Shown here piece after piece: positions 1-9,069 of a DNA stretch of 64,000 nt. The stretch comes from [Mycobacterium] crassicus (GTDB lineage Bacteria > Actinomycetota > Actinomycetes > Mycobacteriales > Mycobacteriaceae). The notes under the pieces were generated by a model that did not search any database, had not been told where the DNA came from, and saw only the letters and a list, made by a program, of their open reading frames with translations. A program made the translations under genes and the position numbers. Every line of letters starts with the position of its first letter. The stretch's first letter is position 1. The DNA lies in assembly GCF_020181615.1 (NCBI RefSeq), contig NZ_CP084029.1:1779875-1843874 (forward strand), written 5' to 3'.

Positions 1-212
1 CGTTGAACCGGCTGACCAAGGACCGCACGGTGCTCGTCATCGCGCACCGGCTGCACACCATCACCGGCGCCGACCAGATCGTGGTGCTCGACCACGGCGG
101 CATCGTCGAACAGGGCCGCCACGAAGAGCTGCTCGCCGCCGGGGGCCGCTACCTGAAGTTGTGGGAGACCGGCCGGCAGGCGGTCACCACGGGAGCGGAG
201 GCGGGGCGATGA
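1..212 (+). CDS. irtA: IrtA C-terminus (partial), siderophore ABC importer
   Basis: This is the last ~70 codons of an ABC transporter ATPase domain, cut by the window edge. Visible are the H-loop (VIAHRLHTI) and the usual tail of the nucleotide-binding domain ([19 protein letters not shown]). It overlaps the next transporter gene at ATGA. In mycobacteria IrtA and IrtB form a heterodimer with an exporter-like fold that imports ferric carboxymycobactin across the inner membrane; IrtA also carries an N-terminal FAD-binding ferric-reductase domain, which is not visible here. The IrtA assignment is inferred from the partner's length and from the adjacent mycobactin cluster. Confidence 0.8.
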   Translation, partial: LNRLTKDRTVLVIAHRLHTITGADQIVVLDHGGIVEQGRHEELLAAGGRYLKLWETGRQAVTTGAEAGR

Positions 213-1948
213 TCCGCACGTTGATCGCGCTGATTCCGCAGGACCGCCGCGGCCGGATGCTCGGCTACACCGTGCTGACACTGCTGTCGGTGGTGGTGCG
301 CGCCGCCGCAACCGTGCTGCTGGTGCCGCTGGTGGCCGCCCTGTTCTCCGACAACCCGCGCCACGCGCTGGTCTGGCTGGGCTGGCTGACCGCCGCGACC
401 GTCGCCGGCTGGCTGATCGACTTCGCTTGCGCGCGAATCGGATTCGATCTCGGATTCGCCGTACTCGACCACACCCAGCACGACGTCGCCGACCGGCTGC
501 CTGGAATCCGATTGGACTGGTTCACCCCCGACAACACCGCCACCGCGCGGCAGGCGATCGCCGCCACCGGCCCCGAACTGGTCAGCCTGGTGGTCAACCT
601 GCTGACCCCGCTGATCAGCGCCATCCTGTTGCCGCCGGCGATCGGGCTGGCGCTGCTGGGGGTGTCCTGGCAGCTCGGGCTGGCCGCCCTGGGCGGGGTG
701 CCGCTGCTGCTGGGGGCGCTGTGGGCGGCCAACCGGCTCAGCGCCCGCGCCGATGCCGCCGCCGGTGACGCCAACACCGCCCTGACCGAACGCATCATCG
801 AGTTCGCCCGCACCCAGCAGGCGCTGCGCGCGGCCCGCCGTGTCGAACCCGAGCGCAGCACGGTCGGCGCCGCACTGAGCGCCCAGCACGGCGCGGCGAT
901 GCGATTGCTGCTCATGCAGATTCCCGGCCAGTTGCTGTTCAGTCTGGCCAGCCAGGGCGCACTGATCCTGCTCGCCGGCGCCACGGCCGCGCTGACCGTG
1001 ACCGGCACCTTGAGCGTGCCCGAGGCCGTCGCACTGATCGTGGTGATGGCGCGCTTCCTGGAGCCGTTCACCGCCATCAGTGAGCTGGCGCCGGCCCTGG
1101 AGTCGACCCGGGCCAGCCTGAAGCGGATCCAGGCGGTGCTCAACGCGCCGACTCTGACCGTGGGAACCGGCGCCCTGCGCGATGCCGGGGCGGCGCCCAG
1201 CATCGAGTTCGACAACGTCACCTTCGGTTACGGCGCGGCCGGCGCCCCGGTGCTCGACCGGGTCAGTTTCACGCTGGAGCCGGGCACCACCACCGCCGTC
1301 GTCGGGCCGTCCGGGTCGGGCAAGAGCACCATCCTGGGCCTGATCGCCGGCCTGCACGAACCCACCGGCGGCCGGGTCCTGTTCGACGGCTTCGACGCCG
1401 CCGAACTGGACCAACCGGCGCGGCGCGCGGCCAGCAGCATGGTGTTCCAGCACCCTTACCTGCTGGACGGCACCATCCGCGCCAACGTTCTGGTCGGAGA
1501 TCCCGACGCCGATCAGGAAGGCTTCGTGCGGGCCACCGAACTCGCCCGGGTCGACGAGCTGACCGGTCGGTTGCCCGACGGTGTCGACACAGCGGTCGGG
1601 GAGGCCGGTGGGGCACTGTCCGGAGGTGAGCGCCAACGGGTCAGCATCGCCCGTGCCCTGCTCAAACCGGCGCCGGTGCTGTTGGTCGACGAGGCGACCA
1701 GTGCCCTGGACACCGAGAACGAGGCGGCGGTGGTCGACGCGCTGACCGCCGAGCTGCGACCGCGCACCCGCGTCATCGTCGCGCACCGGCTGGCCAGTAT
1801 CGCCCAAGCCGACCGCGTGCTGTTCATCGACAACGGTCAGATCGTCGAGGACGGCAGCATCGACGAATTGCGCGCCGCCGGTGGCCGTTTCGACGAGTTC
1901 TGGCGACAGCAGCACGAGGCTGCCGGTTGGCGGATCAATACGGGCTAA
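209..1948 (+). CDS. irtB: IrtB, ferric-mycobactin ABC importer subunit
   Basis: A 579-residue half transporter, the same length I remember for M. tuberculosis IrtB. The N-terminal ~330 residues form the hydrophobic six-helix membrane domain. The ATPase domain follows: Walker [10 protein letters not shown] near residue 366, signature [10 protein letters not shown] near 470, Walker [12 protein letters not shown] near 491 and the H-loop AHRL. With IrtA it takes up Fe-(carboxy)mycobactin at the inner membrane. The start ATG overlaps the irtA stop (ATGA), so the two are translationally coupled. I recall irtAB lying far from the mbt genes in M. tuberculosis; here uptake and synthesis genes are contiguous. 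Confidence 0.9.
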   Translation: MIRTLIALIPQDRRGRMLGYTVLTLLSVVVRAAATVLLVPLVAALFSDNPRHALVWLGWLTAATVAGWLIDFACARIGFDLGFAVLDHTQHDVADRLPGIRLDWFTPDNTATARQAIAATGPELVSLVVNLLTPLISAILLPPAIGLALLGVSWQLGLAALGGVPLLLGALWAANRLSARADAAAGDANTALTERIIEFARTQQALRAARRVEPERSTVGAALSAQHGAAMRLLLMQIPGQLLFSLASQGALILLAGATAALTVTGTLSVPEAVALIVVMARFLEPFTAISELAPALESTRASLKRIQAVLNAPTLTVGTGALRDAGAAPSIEFDNVTFGYGAAGAPVLDRVSFTLEPGTTTAVVGPSGSGKSTILGLIAGLHEPTGGRVLFDGFDAAELDQPARRAASSMVFQHPYLLDGTIRANVLVGDPDADQEGFVRATELARVDELTGRLPDGVDTAVGEAGGALSGGERQRVSIARALLKPAPVLLVDEATSALDTENEAAVVDALTAELRPRTRVIVAHRLASIAQADRVLFIDNGQIVEDGSIDELRAAGGRFDEFWRQQHEAAGWRINTG

Positions 1949-1967
1949 CTGTGCGATCATCGGATGC

Positions 1968-2585
1968 GTGAGCGCCGACGATGACCCCGAGGCCCGCATC
2001 CGGGACTTGGAGCGCCCGTTGTCGGACTTCGCCAGGGCCGCGGAACTGACCGTCCCCTCGGCCGGCGCCGAGGGGTACGCCCCGCCGCCGCGAGGCCGGG
2101 GGATAACCGTCGCCGTCGGCGCGATCGCGGCGGCTCTCGTGATCGGCGCCGCCGTTGCGGTGTTCATGATCGCCGGCGGTCTGACGAACACGACCCCGGG
2201 GCTGCCGACCCTACCCAGCGGTGCCGTGCCGGAACCGTCCACCGCGCCGGTCGACGTCTCGGCGCCGCCCGTCCCGGCGCCGCCCGTCGCACCGTCGCCG
2301 GCCGTCCCGGCGCCCGACAGCGCGGTCACCATCACCATCACCGGGGCCGGTGAGAACAAGACGCTGGACTGCGCCGGTAACTACATCGCCGTGAGCGGGG
2401 TCAGCAACACGGTGGTGCTCACCGGCCAGTGCGCCGGTCTGATGGTGTCGGGCATCGGCAACATGATCACCGTCGACTCGACGTCCAGGATCACGGCAGC
2501 CGGTCTCAACAACCACGTGACCTACCGCTCCGGTAATCCTGAGATCAGCACCTCCGGGTTCGACAACGTCGTCGAACGAGGTTAG
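1968..2585 (+). CDS. DUF3060-like membrane-anchored protein
   Basis: A 205-residue protein read from GTG; this start is preferred because upstream in-frame codons overlap irtB. Residues ~1-45 are acidic and cytosolic. One membrane segment follows (rich in A, I and V, ending VAVFMIAGG), then a Pro/Ala/Val linker, then a ~90-residue beta-repeat domain (GNYIAVSGVSNTVVLTGQC, then GIGNMITVDS). That domain resembles mycobacterial DUF3060 proteins. It lies 19 bp after irtB in the same direction and its stop overlaps the mbtA stop, so it may be co-expressed with the importer. The function is unknown; an envelope location is inferred from the topology. Confidence 0.65.
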   Translation: MSADDDPEARIRDLERPLSDFARAAELTVPSAGAEGYAPPPRGRGITVAVGAIAAALVIGAAVAVFMIAGGLTNTTPGLPTLPSGAVPEPSTAPVDVSAPPVPAPPVAPSPAVPAPDSAVTITITGAGENKTLDCAGNYIAVSGVSNTVVLTGQCAGLMVSGIGNMITVDSTSRITAAGLNNHVTYRSGNPEISTSGFDNVVERG

Positions 2586-4147
2586 GTCGCCGGCGTCGGC
2601 CGCACGGCGTTGCTCACCTGCTGCACGATCGCCTTCTTGTCGATCTTGCCGACCGCGGTGGTGGGCAGCGCAGGCAGCGTCGCAAGCTGATCCACCCGGA
2701 CGTGGGTGGCGGCCCCGCACTCCTCGAGATGGCGGTTCAGCTCCGTCAGCGTCAGCGGCGCACCGTTGAAAACAACCGCAGCGCACACCTTTTCGCCCAG
2801 ATATTGATCGGCCACGCCGACCGCGGCAGCCGATCGGATCGCCGGATGGCGCAGCAGGTGCGTCTCCAGCTCCTCGGCCGCGATGTTCTCCCCGCCCCGG
2901 ACGATCACATCCTTGATCCGCCCGGTGACCTCCAGATAGCCGCCCGCCAGTCGGCGAACCCGGTCCCCGCTGCGGTAGAAGCCGTCCGGGCTGAAGGATC
3001 GCTCGTTGGCCTCCGGAGCGTTGTAGTAGCCGTTGATCGTGTACGGCCCGCGCACCAGCAGCTCACCCTCGGGCGCCTCGGCGCCGTCTTCGTCGACCAC
3101 CCGCACCTCGTCGTCGGCGCACAACGGCCGCCCCTGGGTGGTGTCCAGCAGTTCCGCGGTGTCGCCGGGCCGGGTGTAGCAGAGCAACCCCTCGGCCATG
3201 CCGAACACCTGCTGCAGGCCGGGGGTCAGCACCTCCCGGATCCGGCGGGCATCGCCCTCAGCCAGCTTGGCGCCACCCACCTGCAGCAACCGCAGCGTCG
3301 TCGGCTTCTGCGGCTCCCAATCGCAGGCCTGCGCCCACAGCGTCGCCAGCGCCGGCACCAGCGCGGTGACCGTCACCCGGTGGCGGGCGATGGTGGCGAA
3401 TGCCGCCTCCGGGCTGGGGTCCGTGCCGAACACCGTGGCTGCACCCACCGACATGGCGCCCAGCAATCCCGGGCAGGCCAGCGGAAAGTTGTGTGCGGCC
3501 GGCAACGCCACCAGATAGACGTCGTCGGCCGTCAGCTCGCACAGCGCGGCGCTGGCGGTGGCGTTGTAGACGTAGTCGTTGTGGGTGCGGGGGATCAGCT
3601 TGGGCAGACCGGTGGTGCCCCCGGAGACCAGCAGCACCGCCGGGGTTGCCGGATCGGGGCGCAGTCGTGGTGCGGCCGGGCCGGCGGCCGTGTCGTCGAT
3701 GACGATCCGCCGCAGCCCCAGTTCGGCGGCCATCGCCGGGTAGTCGAAACCCGCAGTGGCGTCGGGGATCACGATTCCCACCGCGTCGCTCACCGCGGCC
3801 AGATGCCCGATCTCGGCGGCCCGGTGACCGGGCAGGCACAGCACCGGGATCGCACCCACCCGCAGCAGCCCGAACAACGCCACCGCGAAGGAACAACCGT
3901 TGGGCAGCTGCAGCAGCACCCGGTCGCCGGCGCCGACACCCAGCCGGTGCAGGCCCGCGGCCGTGTTCTCGGCCGCCTCGTCGAGTTCGGCGTACGTCAG
4001 CGTCGTGTCCGCATCGATGACCGCCGTCCGGTCCGGCCAGCGCGCCGCGGCGTCGTCGAGCAGCGAGGCCAGCGGGCGGCCCTGCCAGTACCCGGCTGCG
4101 CGGTAGGCGACGGCCCGCTCGGCCGGAAACGCTACGAACCCGTGCAT
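2582..4147 (-). CDS. mbtA: MbtA, salicyl-AMP ligase of mycobactin synthesis
   Basis: A 521-residue stand-alone adenylating enzyme of the DHB-AMP ligase type. It activates salicylate as the AMP ester and loads it on the aryl carrier domain of MbtB. The A3 motif is VSGGTTGLPK and the A5 region reads QVFGMAEGLL. The A7/A8 region is YRSGDRVRR...GRIKDVIVRGGENI, typical of aryl-acid ligases, and the A10 motif is TAVGKIDKK. There is no carrier domain, as expected. ATG at 4147 is preferred; longer readings run back through the IdeR operator into mbtB. It is divergent from mbtB, with an IdeR box in the shared 86-bp promoter region. Its TAA stop overlaps the stop of the convergent DUF3060 gene. Confidence 0.93.
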   Translation of the reverse strand: MHGFVAFPAERAVAYRAAGYWQGRPLASLLDDAAARWPDRTAVIDADTTLTYAELDEAAENTAAGLHRLGVGAGDRVLLQLPNGCSFAVALFGLLRVGAIPVLCLPGHRAAEIGHLAAVSDAVGIVIPDATAGFDYPAMAAELGLRRIVIDDTAAGPAAPRLRPDPATPAVLLVSGGTTGLPKLIPRTHNDYVYNATASAALCELTADDVYLVALPAAHNFPLACPGLLGAMSVGAATVFGTDPSPEAAFATIARHRVTVTALVPALATLWAQACDWEPQKPTTLRLLQVGGAKLAEGDARRIREVLTPGLQQVFGMAEGLLCYTRPGDTAELLDTTQGRPLCADDEVRVVDEDGAEAPEGELLVRGPYTINGYYNAPEANERSFSPDGFYRSGDRVRRLAGGYLEVTGRIKDVIVRGGENIAAEELETHLLRHPAIRSAAAVGVADQYLGEKVCAAVVFNGAPLTLTELNRHLEECGAATHVRVDQLATLPALPTTAVGKIDKKAIVQQVSNAVRPTPAT

Positions 4148-4200
4148 GTGACTCCCTGGCTTTCCGACGACCGACGGTAGATAGAGTAGCTTCGACAAAA

Positions 4201-4219
4201 TTAGGGCAGCCTTCACTAA
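4201..4219. promoter_or_regulatory. IdeR (iron) box between mbtA and mbtB
   Basis: TTAGGGCAGCCTTCACTAA matches the 19-bp IdeR/DtxR consensus (TTAGGTTAGGCTAACCTAA) at both outer TTAGG/CTAA ends and in the central AGcCT. It lies 15 bp before the mbtB start and 54 bp before the mbtA start. Iron-loaded IdeR binding here would repress both divergent genes. Confidence 0.88.
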
Positions 4220-4233
4220 CGAAAGGTGGCGGG

Positions 4234-7200
4234 GTGGGGCCGGACGACATTCGCGCACAGGTCGCTGAACTGCTCGGCGTACCGGCCGGCACCCTGGACA
4301 CCGACACCGACCTGGTCGGACAGGGCCTGGACTCGATCCGGATGATGAGCCTGGCCGGGCAGTGGCGACGCCGCGGCCTGGACGTCGACTTCGCCGCACT
4401 GGCCGCCGAACCCACCGTCGCCGCCTGGTCCGCACTGGTGTCCGCGGCGCCGACGGCGGAAGCGCCTGCCGCCGACCCCGCACCTGACGACGACAGCGCG
4501 CCGTTCCCGCTGGCCCCGATGCAGCACGCCATGTGGGTGGGACGCGACGACGACGTGGCGCTCGGCGGGGTGGCCGGACACCTGTACGTGGAGTTTGACG
4601 GCCCCGGACTGGACCCGGACCGGCTGGCCGCCGCCGCCGACGCGTTGGCCGCCCGGCACCCGATGCTGCGGGTGGAGTTCCTGCCCGACGGGACCCAGCA
4701 GATCCGGCCCGACGCCGGCCTGCCGGTCGCGGTGCAGGACCTGCGCGGGCTGGACGCCGCCGCGGTCTCCGAGCGGCTCGCGCAGACCCGTGAGGCCAAA
4801 TCGCACCAGCAGCTCGATGATGCGGTCTTCGAACTCACCCTGTCGCTGCTGCCGGACGGCACCGCGCGGCTACACGTCGACCTGGACATGCAGGCCGCCG
4901 ACGCCATGAGCTACCGCACCCTGATGGCCGACCTGGCCGCCGCCTACCGGGGCGCGACATGGGCGGAACTGGGCTACACCTACCGGCGGTACCGCACCGC
5001 GACCGCCGACCGGGTGCCCGACGAGAGCCACCGCCAATGGTGGGCCGAGCGCATCCCCGAGTTACCCGACCCGCCCCGGTTGCCGTCGCCGACCGGCGCA
5101 CCGGCGGACCCGCGCCGCAGCACCCGGCGCTGGCACTGGCTGGACCCCGACACCCGCGACGCGCTGTACGGGCAGGCCCGTGCGCACGGCGTCACCCCGG
5201 CCATGACGCTGGCCGCCTCGTTCTCGCACACCCTGGCCCGCTGGTCGGATCAGCCGCGCTTCCTGATCAACGTGCCGCTGTTCGGCCGGGAACCGCTGCA
5301 CGACGACGTGGAACGGCTGGTCGGTGACTTCACCTCGTCGCTGCTGCTGGATGTGGACCTGAGCGCGGCGTTGACCGGCGCAGCCCGTGCCCACGCCGTG
5401 CAGGACGCCATGCGCGCCGCCGCCACGCACGCCGACTACCCGGGCCTGGCGGTGCTGCGGGACCTGAGCCGGCACCGCGGCACCCAGGTGCTGGCGCCGG
5501 TGGTGTTCACCAGCGCGCTCGGGCTGGGGGAGCTGTTCGCCGCCGAGGTCACCCAGACCTTCGGTACCCCGGTGTGGATCATCTCGCAAGGTCCGCAGGT
5601 GCTGCTGGATGCGCAGGTCACCGAGTTCGACGGCGGTGTGCTGGTGAACTGGGATGTGCGCGAGGAGATGTTCGCCCCCGGCGTCATTGACGCCATGTTC
5701 GCCCACCACATCGCCGAGCTCACCGGGCTGGCCGCCGGTGAGGGCTGGGACGGACCGGCCCCGGCCGCGCTGCCGACTGAACAGGCGCAGGTGCGTGCGG
5801 CGGTGAACGCCGGCGCCGCCGAGCCCAGCGGGGAAGCCCTGCAGGACGGGTTCTTCCGGCACGCTGCTGCCGATCCCGACGCTGTCGCGGTGCTGCACCG
5901 CGACGACGCCGTGAGCTACGGCGCACTGCGCGATCAGGCCCTGACGGTGGCCGGGACGTTGCGTGATCGCGGCGTGCGGCCCGGGGACACCGTGGCGCTG
6001 TTGGGACCCAAGGGCGCCGAGCAGATCCCGGCGCTGCTGGGCATCCTGGCCGCCGGCGCGGTGTATCTGCCGATCGCCGCCGACCAGCCACCCGAGCGGG
6101 TGGCCCGCATCGTGGATTTGGGCGAGGCCGTGCTGGCGCTGGTGACCGGGGACGCGGTGCCGACATTGTCGACTCCCGTTGTGAGCTTGGGGGAGGCCAG
6201 CTCGCATTCCGGTGTCGCCGAGCCCGTCTCCACCGATCCGTCGGCACTGGCCTACGTGGTGTTCACCTCCGGCTCCACCGGTGAACCCAAGGGCGTCGAG
6301 GTCACCCACGACGCGGCGATGAATACCGTCGAAACCCTCAGCACCCGTTTCGGATTCGGGCCCGAAGACCGCAGCCTGGCGCTGCTGACCCTCGACGCCG
6401 ACATGTCGGTGCTCGATGTCTTCGCCACACTGCGCGCCGGAGGCGCGATCGTGATGGTCGACGAGGCCGACCGCCGCAGCCCCGACGTGTGGGCTGGTCT
6501 GGTGGCCCGGCACCGGGTCAGCGTGCTCAACCTGATGCCCGGCGCCCTGGAGATGCTGGCCTCGGTCGGTGCCGAACTGCCGTCGGTGCGGGCGGTGCTG
6601 ACCGGAGGCGACTGGGTGCGTCCCGAGCTGGCGCGGCGCTTTGCCGCATTGGCCCCCGGGGTGCGGTTCGCCGGGCTGGGCGGGGCCACCGAAACCGCCA
6701 TCCACGCCACCCTGTGCGAGGTCGACGGCGAACCCCCGTCCGACTGGGCGTCGGTGCCCTACGGCACGCCGCTGCCCAACATCGCCTGCCGCGTGGTCGG
6801 CGCCGACGGGGCAGACCGCCCGGACTGGGTGGCCGGGGAGCTGTGGGTCGGCGGACGGGGCATCGCGTCGGGTTACCGGGGCCGGCCCGACCTGACCGCC
6901 GAGCGGTTCGTCGAGCACGACGGCCGAACCTGGTACCGCACCGGCGATCTGGCCCGCTACTGGCCGGACGGCACACTGGAATTCGTCGGCCGCGCCGACC
7001 ACCGGGTCAAGGTCAGCGGGTACCGCATCGAACTCGGTGAGGTCGAAGCCGCACTGCGCCGGCTGCCCGGTGTGGCCGAGGCGGTGGTGGTGGCGCTCTC
7101 GGAGGCCGGGCGTGACGTGCTGGCCGCCGCGGTCCGGATCGACGATTCGGCGGTGACCGTTGTGGGCCTGCGGGCCGGACTCGCCGAAGCGCTGCCCGAG

Positions 7201-7659
7201 CACATGATCCCGCGACAGCTGCACGTGGTTGCGGCCATTCCCTACACCGTTGCGGGCAAGATCGACCGCCGGGCGGTGACGGCCGAGCTGGCCGCGGCAT
7301 TCGCCGCCGAGGACGGCTACCGCGAGCCGGCCACCCCGCTGCAGCGTGCGCTGGCCGCGATCATCGCCGAGGTGCTCGGCGCGGATCGGGTGGGAGCGGA
7401 CGACGACTTCTTCGCCCTCGGCGGCGACTCGGTGCTGGCCACCGCCGCGGTGGCACGCCTCCGCACCTGGCTCGATGTGCCCGGCGCAGTGGTTGCCGAC
7501 ATCTTCGCGACCCGCACCGTGGCGGGACTGGCTTCTCGGCTGGTGGCTGCTGAGGCCGATCCGGGCCGCTTGGACGCGGTCGCTGAGGTGTACCTGGAAG
7601 TGGCGCAGCTGGATTCGGCGGAGGTCGCCGACGCGCTGGCCGCAGGAGGCCGACCGTAG
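4234..7659 (+). CDS. mbtB: MbtB, phenyloxazoline synthase NRPS (ArCP-Cy-A-PCP)
   Basis: A 1141-residue NRPS that joins salicylate to Ser and cyclises it to the hydroxyphenyl-oxazoline cap of mycobactin. Order: aryl carrier domain (LDSIRMM, phosphopantetheine Ser34), cyclisation domain with DxxxxDxxS as DMQAADAMS (residues 218-226), adenylation domain (A3 [11 protein letters not shown] near 677; [20 protein letters not shown]), and PCP (LGGDSVL, Ser1066). By eye the specificity code is D-M-L-N-V-T-L-I-H-K, close to Cys/Ser codes of heterocyclising systems. The M. tuberculosis protein is ~1414 residues as I recall, the extra being a C-terminal thioesterase; here that is absent and a separate TE gene follows at 9070. 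Start GTG has GAAAGG upstream. Confidence 0.92.
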   Translation: MGPDDIRAQVAELLGVPAGTLDTDTDLVGQGLDSIRMMSLAGQWRRRGLDVDFAALAAEPTVAAWSALVSAAPTAEAPAADPAPDDDSAPFPLAPMQHAMWVGRDDDVALGGVAGHLYVEFDGPGLDPDRLAAAADALAARHPMLRVEFLPDGTQQIRPDAGLPVAVQDLRGLDAAAVSERLAQTREAKSHQQLDDAVFELTLSLLPDGTARLHVDLDMQAADAMSYRTLMADLAAAYRGATWAELGYTYRRYRTATADRVPDESHRQWWAERIPELPDPPRLPSPTGAPADPRRSTRRWHWLDPDTRDALYGQARAHGVTPAMTLAASFSHTLARWSDQPRFLINVPLFGREPLHDDVERLVGDFTSSLLLDVDLSAALTGAARAHAVQDAMRAAATHADYPGLAVLRDLSRHRGTQVLAPVVFTSALGLGELFAAEVTQTFGTPVWIISQGPQVLLDAQVTEFDGGVLVNWDVREEMFAPGVIDAMFAHHIAELTGLAAGEGWDGPAPAALPTEQAQVRAAVNAGAAEPSGEALQDGFFRHAAADPDAVAVLHRDDAVSYGALRDQALTVAGTLRDRGVRPGDTVALLGPKGAEQIPALLGILAAGAVYLPIAADQPPERVARIVDLGEAVLALVTGDAVPTLSTPVVSLGEASSHSGVAEPVSTDPSALAYVVFTSGSTGEPKGVEVTHDAAMNTVETLSTRFGFGPEDRSLALLTLDADMSVLDVFATLRAGGAIVMVDEADRRSPDVWAGLVARHRVSVLNLMPGALEMLASVGAELPSVRAVLTGGDWVRPELARRFAALAPGVRFAGLGGATETAIHATLCEVDGEPPSDWASVPYGTPLPNIACRVVGADGADRPDWVAGELWVGGRGIASGYRGRPDLTAERFVEHDGRTWYRTGDLARYWPDGTLEFVGRADHRVKVSGYRIELGEVEAALRRLPGVAEAVVVALSEAGRDVLAAAVRIDDSAVTVVGLRAGLAEALPEHMIPRQLHVVAAIPYTVAGKIDRRAVTAELAAAFAAEDGYREPATPLQRALAAIIAEVLGADRVGADDDFFALGGDSVLATAAVARLRTWLDVPGAVVADIFATRTVAGLASRLVAAEADPGRLDAVAEVYLEVAQLDSAEVADALAAGGRP

Positions 7660-7764
7660 CGTCGGGTGGGCAGCGCTGACCCCGTCGGAAAGTGGCTGAA
7701 AAACGCAGCTAGATGTCGCGTTTAGGGTGGTGGACCGCCACCGCGGTGTGCCAGCATCGAAGAC

Positions 7765-8454
7765 ATGACTGCGCGCCGATCGCTCGTATTGCTCGGTGTC
7801 CCGGTGGTGACCGCCTTAGCGACACTGGCCAGCGCCCCGGTCATCGTCCCCACCGTGTCCGCTGACACCTGTCCCGACGTCGAGGTGACCTTCGCCCGGG
7901 GCACCGCCGAGCCGCCCGGCGTCGGCGGCGTCGGACAGAAATTCGTCGACGCACTGCGCTCCCAGGTCGGAGGGCGGTCGCTCGGGGTGTACGCGGTCAA
8001 CTATCCCGCCGACGACGATTGGCCGCCGTCGGCATCGGCAGGCGCCGGCGATGCCAACGCTCACGTTCAATCGATGGTTGCGAACTGCCCCAACACCAAA
8101 CTCGTGCTCGGCGGATACTCCCAAGGCGCAATGGTCATCGACCTGATCACTATCGCGCGAGCATCGGTGGCGGGCTTCAACGCCGCCACCCTGTCGGAGG
8201 ACGAGGCCGCACACGTCGCTGCGGTCGCCGTATTCGGGAACCCGACCGACAGGTACCTGGGGGGACCGATCAGCGAGATCAGCCCGTGGTACGGCGCCAA
8301 GGCCATCGACCTGTGCGCGGACGGCGATCCGATCTGCACTCCGGGCGCCCTGGCGCTGCCTTCGCACGACGAGATGGTCTCCGCGCCGCACCTGTCCTAC
8401 GCGCAGTCGCCGATGCCGGCTCAGGCCGCGTCCTTCGTGGCGAGCCACCTCTGA
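7765..8454 (+). CDS. Cutinase-family secreted serine esterase
   Basis: A 229-residue protein with an N-terminal signal peptide (MTARRSLVLLGVPVVTALAT, cleavage near VSADT) and a cutinase (Culp) fold. The nucleophile elbow is GYSQG (Ser119), the Asp is in GDPIC (Asp188) and the His is in PHLSY (His209), so the catalytic triad looks intact. Paired cysteines (DTCPDV, ANCPN, DLCADGDPIC) fit the family's disulfides. These exported enzymes hydrolyse ester lipids, but the substrate cannot be read from sequence. It sits 105 bp after mbtB, splitting the mbt cluster, and is followed by a convergent SnoaL-like gene. A role in siderophore handling is not shown. Confidence 0.88.
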   Translation: MTARRSLVLLGVPVVTALATLASAPVIVPTVSADTCPDVEVTFARGTAEPPGVGGVGQKFVDALRSQVGGRSLGVYAVNYPADDDWPPSASAGAGDANAHVQSMVANCPNTKLVLGGYSQGAMVIDLITIARASVAGFNAATLSEDEAAHVAAVAVFGNPTDRYLGGPISEISPWYGAKAIDLCADGDPICTPGALALPSHDEMVSAPHLSYAQSPMPAQAASFVASHL

Positions 8455-8472
8455 CGCGCGGCGGATACCGCC

Positions 8473-8844
8473 TTACCCGACGACCTCCGAAGCCCAGTAC
8501 TCCCGCAGGCTCGCGATCCGTTCCCCGGCGAACTCGAGGATGGCGACCTCGCGAATCCGCTTGCGCCGGCCCTGCACCCGGTCGTCGAAGGTGGCCTCCC
8601 ACTCGGCGATCACCGTGATGCCATCGGTGGCGGTGTAGAGGTTGAGCAACCGGGCGTCGATGTCGCCCTGTCCCTCAACCACCTTGGTCTGCCAGTAGTC
8701 CCGGATACCGGCCCGCGTCCGAATCGGCTCTCCCAGCACCCGCTCGTGGTAGATCGCGTCCTCGGTGAAGATCGTGACGATCAGGTCCGGATCCTGCTGC
8801 ATCCAGGCACGCAGATAGGTGTCGATCGTGGCGCGGACATCCAT
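8473..8844 (-). CDS. SnoaL-like / NTF2-fold small protein
   Basis: A 123-residue protein starting at ATG 8844 (MDVRATIDTYLRAWMQQDPD). The sequence has the hallmarks of the NTF2-like SnoaL family: an N-terminal helix with W and D, FTEDAIYHERVLGEPIRTRAGIRDYW, and a cone of beta strands ending LREYWASEVVG. Members are isomerases, hydrolases or ligand-binding proteins; no specific activity can be assigned. It converges on the cutinase (18 bp between stops) and diverges from mbtT, whose IdeR operator lies in the 225-bp gap between them, so iron control of this gene is possible. A longer TTG-start reading is less likely. Confidence 0.7.
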   Translation of the reverse strand: MDVRATIDTYLRAWMQQDPDLIVTIFTEDAIYHERVLGEPIRTRAGIRDYWQTKVVEGQGDIDARLLNLYTATDGITVIAEWEATFDDRVQGRRKRIREVAILEFAGERIASLREYWASEVVG

Positions 8845-9033
8845 CAGGGGAGTGTTCGACGTCGCTGCGATGGCCGTCAAGCGCACGCCGTCACCGCGAA
8901 CGTGCAATCACTGCGAAAAATCAGCGAAAAGATCGCGCGGAATACACGCTCGGCGCAGTGGCGGGTAGGGACCTGGCAAAGAGCCGCCCGGATTTCCGGC
9001 CGGCCCCCGATGGGGGTAACCTAACCCAGGAAA

Positions 9034-9052
9034 TTAGGGCAGCCTTTACTAA
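9034..9052. promoter_or_regulatory. IdeR (iron) box before mbtT-mbtH operon
   Basis: TTAGGGCAGCCTTTACTAA differs by one base from the box before mbtB and ends 17 bp before the mbtT ATG. A second half-site-like string, GGGTAACCTAACCC, lies immediately upstream at about 9014-9027 and may extend the operator. It is predicted to repress the seven-gene mbtT-C-D-E-F-G-H operon under iron sufficiency. Confidence 0.88.
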
Positions 9053-9069
9053 CACACGGGGGGAACCGG

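Noticed and set aside
149..2359. Long minus-strand open frame (736 codons) opposite irtB
   Set aside because: It lies opposite a clear ABC transporter gene, has low-complexity Gly/Gln/Arg composition and no motif. It is a shadow frame expected at this GC content.
2582..4483. Longer mbtA reading starting at 4483
   Set aside because: The extra N terminus is antisense to mbtB and crosses the IdeR box; ATG 4147 gives the normal family length.
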